The notes under the pieces were generated by a model that was not told the DNA's origin, made no database searches, and worked only from the letters and a program-made list of their open reading frames with translations. A DNA stretch of 42,056 nucleotides from Salisapilia sapeloensis (Eukaryota > Oomycota > Peronosporomycetes > Peronosporales > Salisapiliaceae): the NCBI GenBank assembly GCA_023334545.1, contig JAADVB010000170.1, forward strand, positions 1-42,056. The letters run 5' to 3'. Within the stretch, counting starts at the first letter, position 1; every line of letters starts with the position of its first letter. This document shows, in pieces, positions 40,287 to 42,056 of this stretch. A program made the translations under genes and the position numbers.

Positions 40287-41786
40287 ATGATGTGGAAGCG
40301 CAGTATCTTGGCACTCGTAAGTGCAACTCTTCTCGCCTGTACCTTTGCCGCGATTGAAGAAGATGAAGGTGTCCTCGTGCTCACGGACGCTAACTTTGAT
40401 GAAGCAGTCGCTGAGCACGACACGCTTTTGGTTGAATTCTACGCGCCTTGGTGCGGCCACTGCAAGAAGCTCGCGCCAGAGTACGTGAAGGCTGCGGCCG
40501 CTCTTCAGGAACAGGACCCGCCGCATCGGATCGCCAAGGTTGATGCGACGGAGAACAAGGAACTCGCGCAGCGCTTTGGTATCCAAGGTTTCCCGACGCT
40601 CAAGTTCTTCAAGGGCGACGCGGAGTCCGTCAAGGAGTACGATGGCGGCCGCACGGCCTCGGACATTCAGTCTTGGGTCGTCAAGAAGTCAGGTCCGGCT
40701 GTCCACATTATCTCGGAGAAGTCTGAATTGGACAAGTTGAAGGAGGACAACGATGTCGTGGTCTTTGCGCACCTTGACTCGGAAGATGGCGACAAGCGCG
40801 CCATCTTGGAAAAGGTTGCCGACAGTGACGACGTCAGTATCTTTGCGGCTAGCACCAAGTCGGACGTGAGCGAAGACGCTACTTCGGCCAGCTCGATCGT
40901 CCTGTACAAGAAGTTCGACGAGGGCAAGAACGTATACGAGGGTGAATTTGAGTCGAGCGAGATTGCTTCCTTCGTCCAGGCCAACCGCGTGCCGCTCGTC
41001 ATTGGCTTCACGCAGGAGAAGGCCCCGATGATCTTCGGAGGTGGCATCCACGAACACGTCCTGACCTTTGCTGACCCGGAAGGCGACTACAACGACAAGC
41101 TTGTGGAAGCTCTGAAGGTTCCGGCTAAGGCTAACAAGGGCAAGCTGTTGCACGTGACGATCCCACCGACAGAATCTCGTCTCCTTGACTTCTTTGGTCT
41201 CAAGAAGGAAGACATGCCGTACGTTGTCCTTGTGAACATGGGTGCTGGTATGAAGAAGTACGCCTTTGACTACAACGGTGAAGACCTTGTCAGTAAGATC
41301 GAGACTGGCTTCACTGATGACCTCACTGCCTTTGAAGAGCGATACTTCAAGGGCGAAGTTACCCCGACGCTCAAGTCGGCTGAACCGGAAGATGACAGTG
41401 ACGAGGCTGTCAAGGTGATCGTCGGAAAGGAGTTCAAGGAACGTGTTGTGAACAACAAGAAGGACGTTCTTCTCGAGTTCTACGCCCCATGGTGCGGACA
41501 CTGCAAGGCTCTCGCCCCTAAGTATGAGGAGCTCGCGGAGAACTTTGCTGATGACGAGAACATTGTCGTTGCCAAGATGGACGCGACTGCCAACGAGGTC
41601 GATCACCCTGGCGTCGATGTCAAGGGCTTCCCGACGATCATGTTCTTCCCGGCCAACGACAAGATGAACCCAGTGCAGTACAGCGGCGGACGTGACGTCG
41701 AGTCGTTGACGGACTTCTTGAAGAAGAATGCCCAGGCTGCCGAAGCTGCCGAAACTGCGGACGCAGTGGAGCACGAAGAGCTGTAG
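40287..41786 (+). CDS. PDI: Protein disulfide isomerase
   Basis: The protein has 499 residues and no intron. The open frame extends back to 40104, but the core promoter at 40255 and the signal peptide that follows place the start at 40287 (or the adjacent ATG at 40290). Layout is a-b-b'-a': WCGHC at 56-59 and again at 403-406, each with the cis-Pro loop GFPT. Two redox-inactive thioredoxin folds lie between. The C-terminus HEEL is a KDEL-type retention signal. It forms and shuffles disulfide bonds in the endoplasmic reticulum. GC-rich third positions suggest strong expression. Confidence 0.96.
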   Translation: MMWKRSILALVSATLLACTFAAIEEDEGVLVLTDANFDEAVAEHDTLLVEFYAPWCGHCKKLAPEYVKAAAALQEQDPPHRIAKVDATENKELAQRFGIQGFPTLKFFKGDAESVKEYDGGRTASDIQSWVVKKSGPAVHIISEKSELDKLKEDNDVVVFAHLDSEDGDKRAILEKVADSDDVSIFAASTKSDVSEDATSASSIVLYKKFDEGKNVYEGEFESSEIASFVQANRVPLVIGFTQEKAPMIFGGGIHEHVLTFADPEGDYNDKLVEALKVPAKANKGKLLHVTIPPTESRLLDFFGLKKEDMPYVVLVNMGAGMKKYAFDYNGEDLVSKIETGFTDDLTAFEERYFKGEVTPTLKSAEPEDDSDEAVKVIVGKEFKERVVNNKKDVLLEFYAPWCGHCKALAPKYEELAENFADDENIVVAKMDATANEVDHPGVDVKGFPTIMFFPANDKMNPVQYSGGRDVESLTDFLKKNAQAAEAAETADAVEHEEL

Positions 41787-42056
41787 GTTTCTTTTGATTA
41801 GTCGTAGGCAATCGGTCTATTCTAAGGAATGAAATCCACTTGACATCAATCCATTTTGTATTTGCACTTGTTACCACCCACCTCAGTCGTAATAATCATG
41901 TCTTAAGGATTAGCTTCGTCTGAGCAGTAGTCAGTCTCACGGCTATGATCGATGCTATGCTAACGTCTAACGTCCAACGTTGAGTCTGACGGCAGAAGCC
42001 ACCCACACAATCTATAGTCAGCACCCAAATGGTCGGGTCTTGCCGATACCGATACC
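41787..42056. other. 3' flank of the PDI gene to window edge
   Basis: No frame, repeat or motif that I can support in the last 270 bp. Confidence 0.5.

Noticed and set aside
40689-41774. 361-codon minus-strand frame
   Set aside because: Antisense shadow of PDI, caused by its biased third positions.

Overview
The window looks like nuclear DNA from an oomycete. The evidence is: a protein disulfide isomerase promoter with a perfect copy of the oomycete Inr/FPR core element, an intronless FYVE protein with a START-like N-terminus, compact gene spacing, and very short introns (14 of the 24 inferred are 49-56 bp). An axonemal dynein-associated gene (DNAI7/CASC1) suggests a species that makes, or recently made, flagellated zoospores. 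No bacterial, plasmid, rRNA, tRNA or CRISPR features were seen.

Left part (1-16.7 kb), loosely packed: the 5' part of a secreted Pro/Thr-repeat protein running off the left edge (-); a FYVE protein (-); a protein with a degenerate cupredoxin-like domain (-); a cytosolic acyltransferase with an N-terminal acylation signal (+); a membrane-anchored thaumatin-like protein (-); about 3.8 kb with no supportable gene; a calmodulin-like protein (+); a 28-bp hairpin beside a possible small gene. The repeat protein and the thaumatin-like protein share PTEA-type repeats and probably both act at the cell surface.

Right part (16.7-42 kb), dense: twelve successive supported genes alternate strand, giving short shared 5' regions and short convergent 3' gaps. 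In order: NAP1 histone chaperone (-), HDAC3-type deacetylase (+), RRM/RS/RGG RNA-binding protein (-), DNAI7 (+), palmitoyl-protein thioesterase (-), a 2108-residue coiled-coil protein (+), CABLES cyclin-like protein (-), succinate dehydrogenase subunit D (+), hotdog-fold dehydratase (-), tandem CCCH zinc-finger protein (+), a small two-helix membrane protein (-), and an eight-exon EF-hand protein with a C-terminal membrane segment (+). Protein disulfide isomerase (+) follows in the same direction as the EF-hand gene. Chromatin, RNA handling, mitochondrial and secretory housekeeping functions dominate.

Many genes are split, so exon models were built by hand from reading frame, splice sites and family alignment from memory. 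They all close in frame, but no transcript or database comparison was possible. Main uncertainties are the 5' exon of the cupredoxin-like gene, the possible small gene near 16.4 kb, and overlapping open frames at 35.8-36.5 kb.
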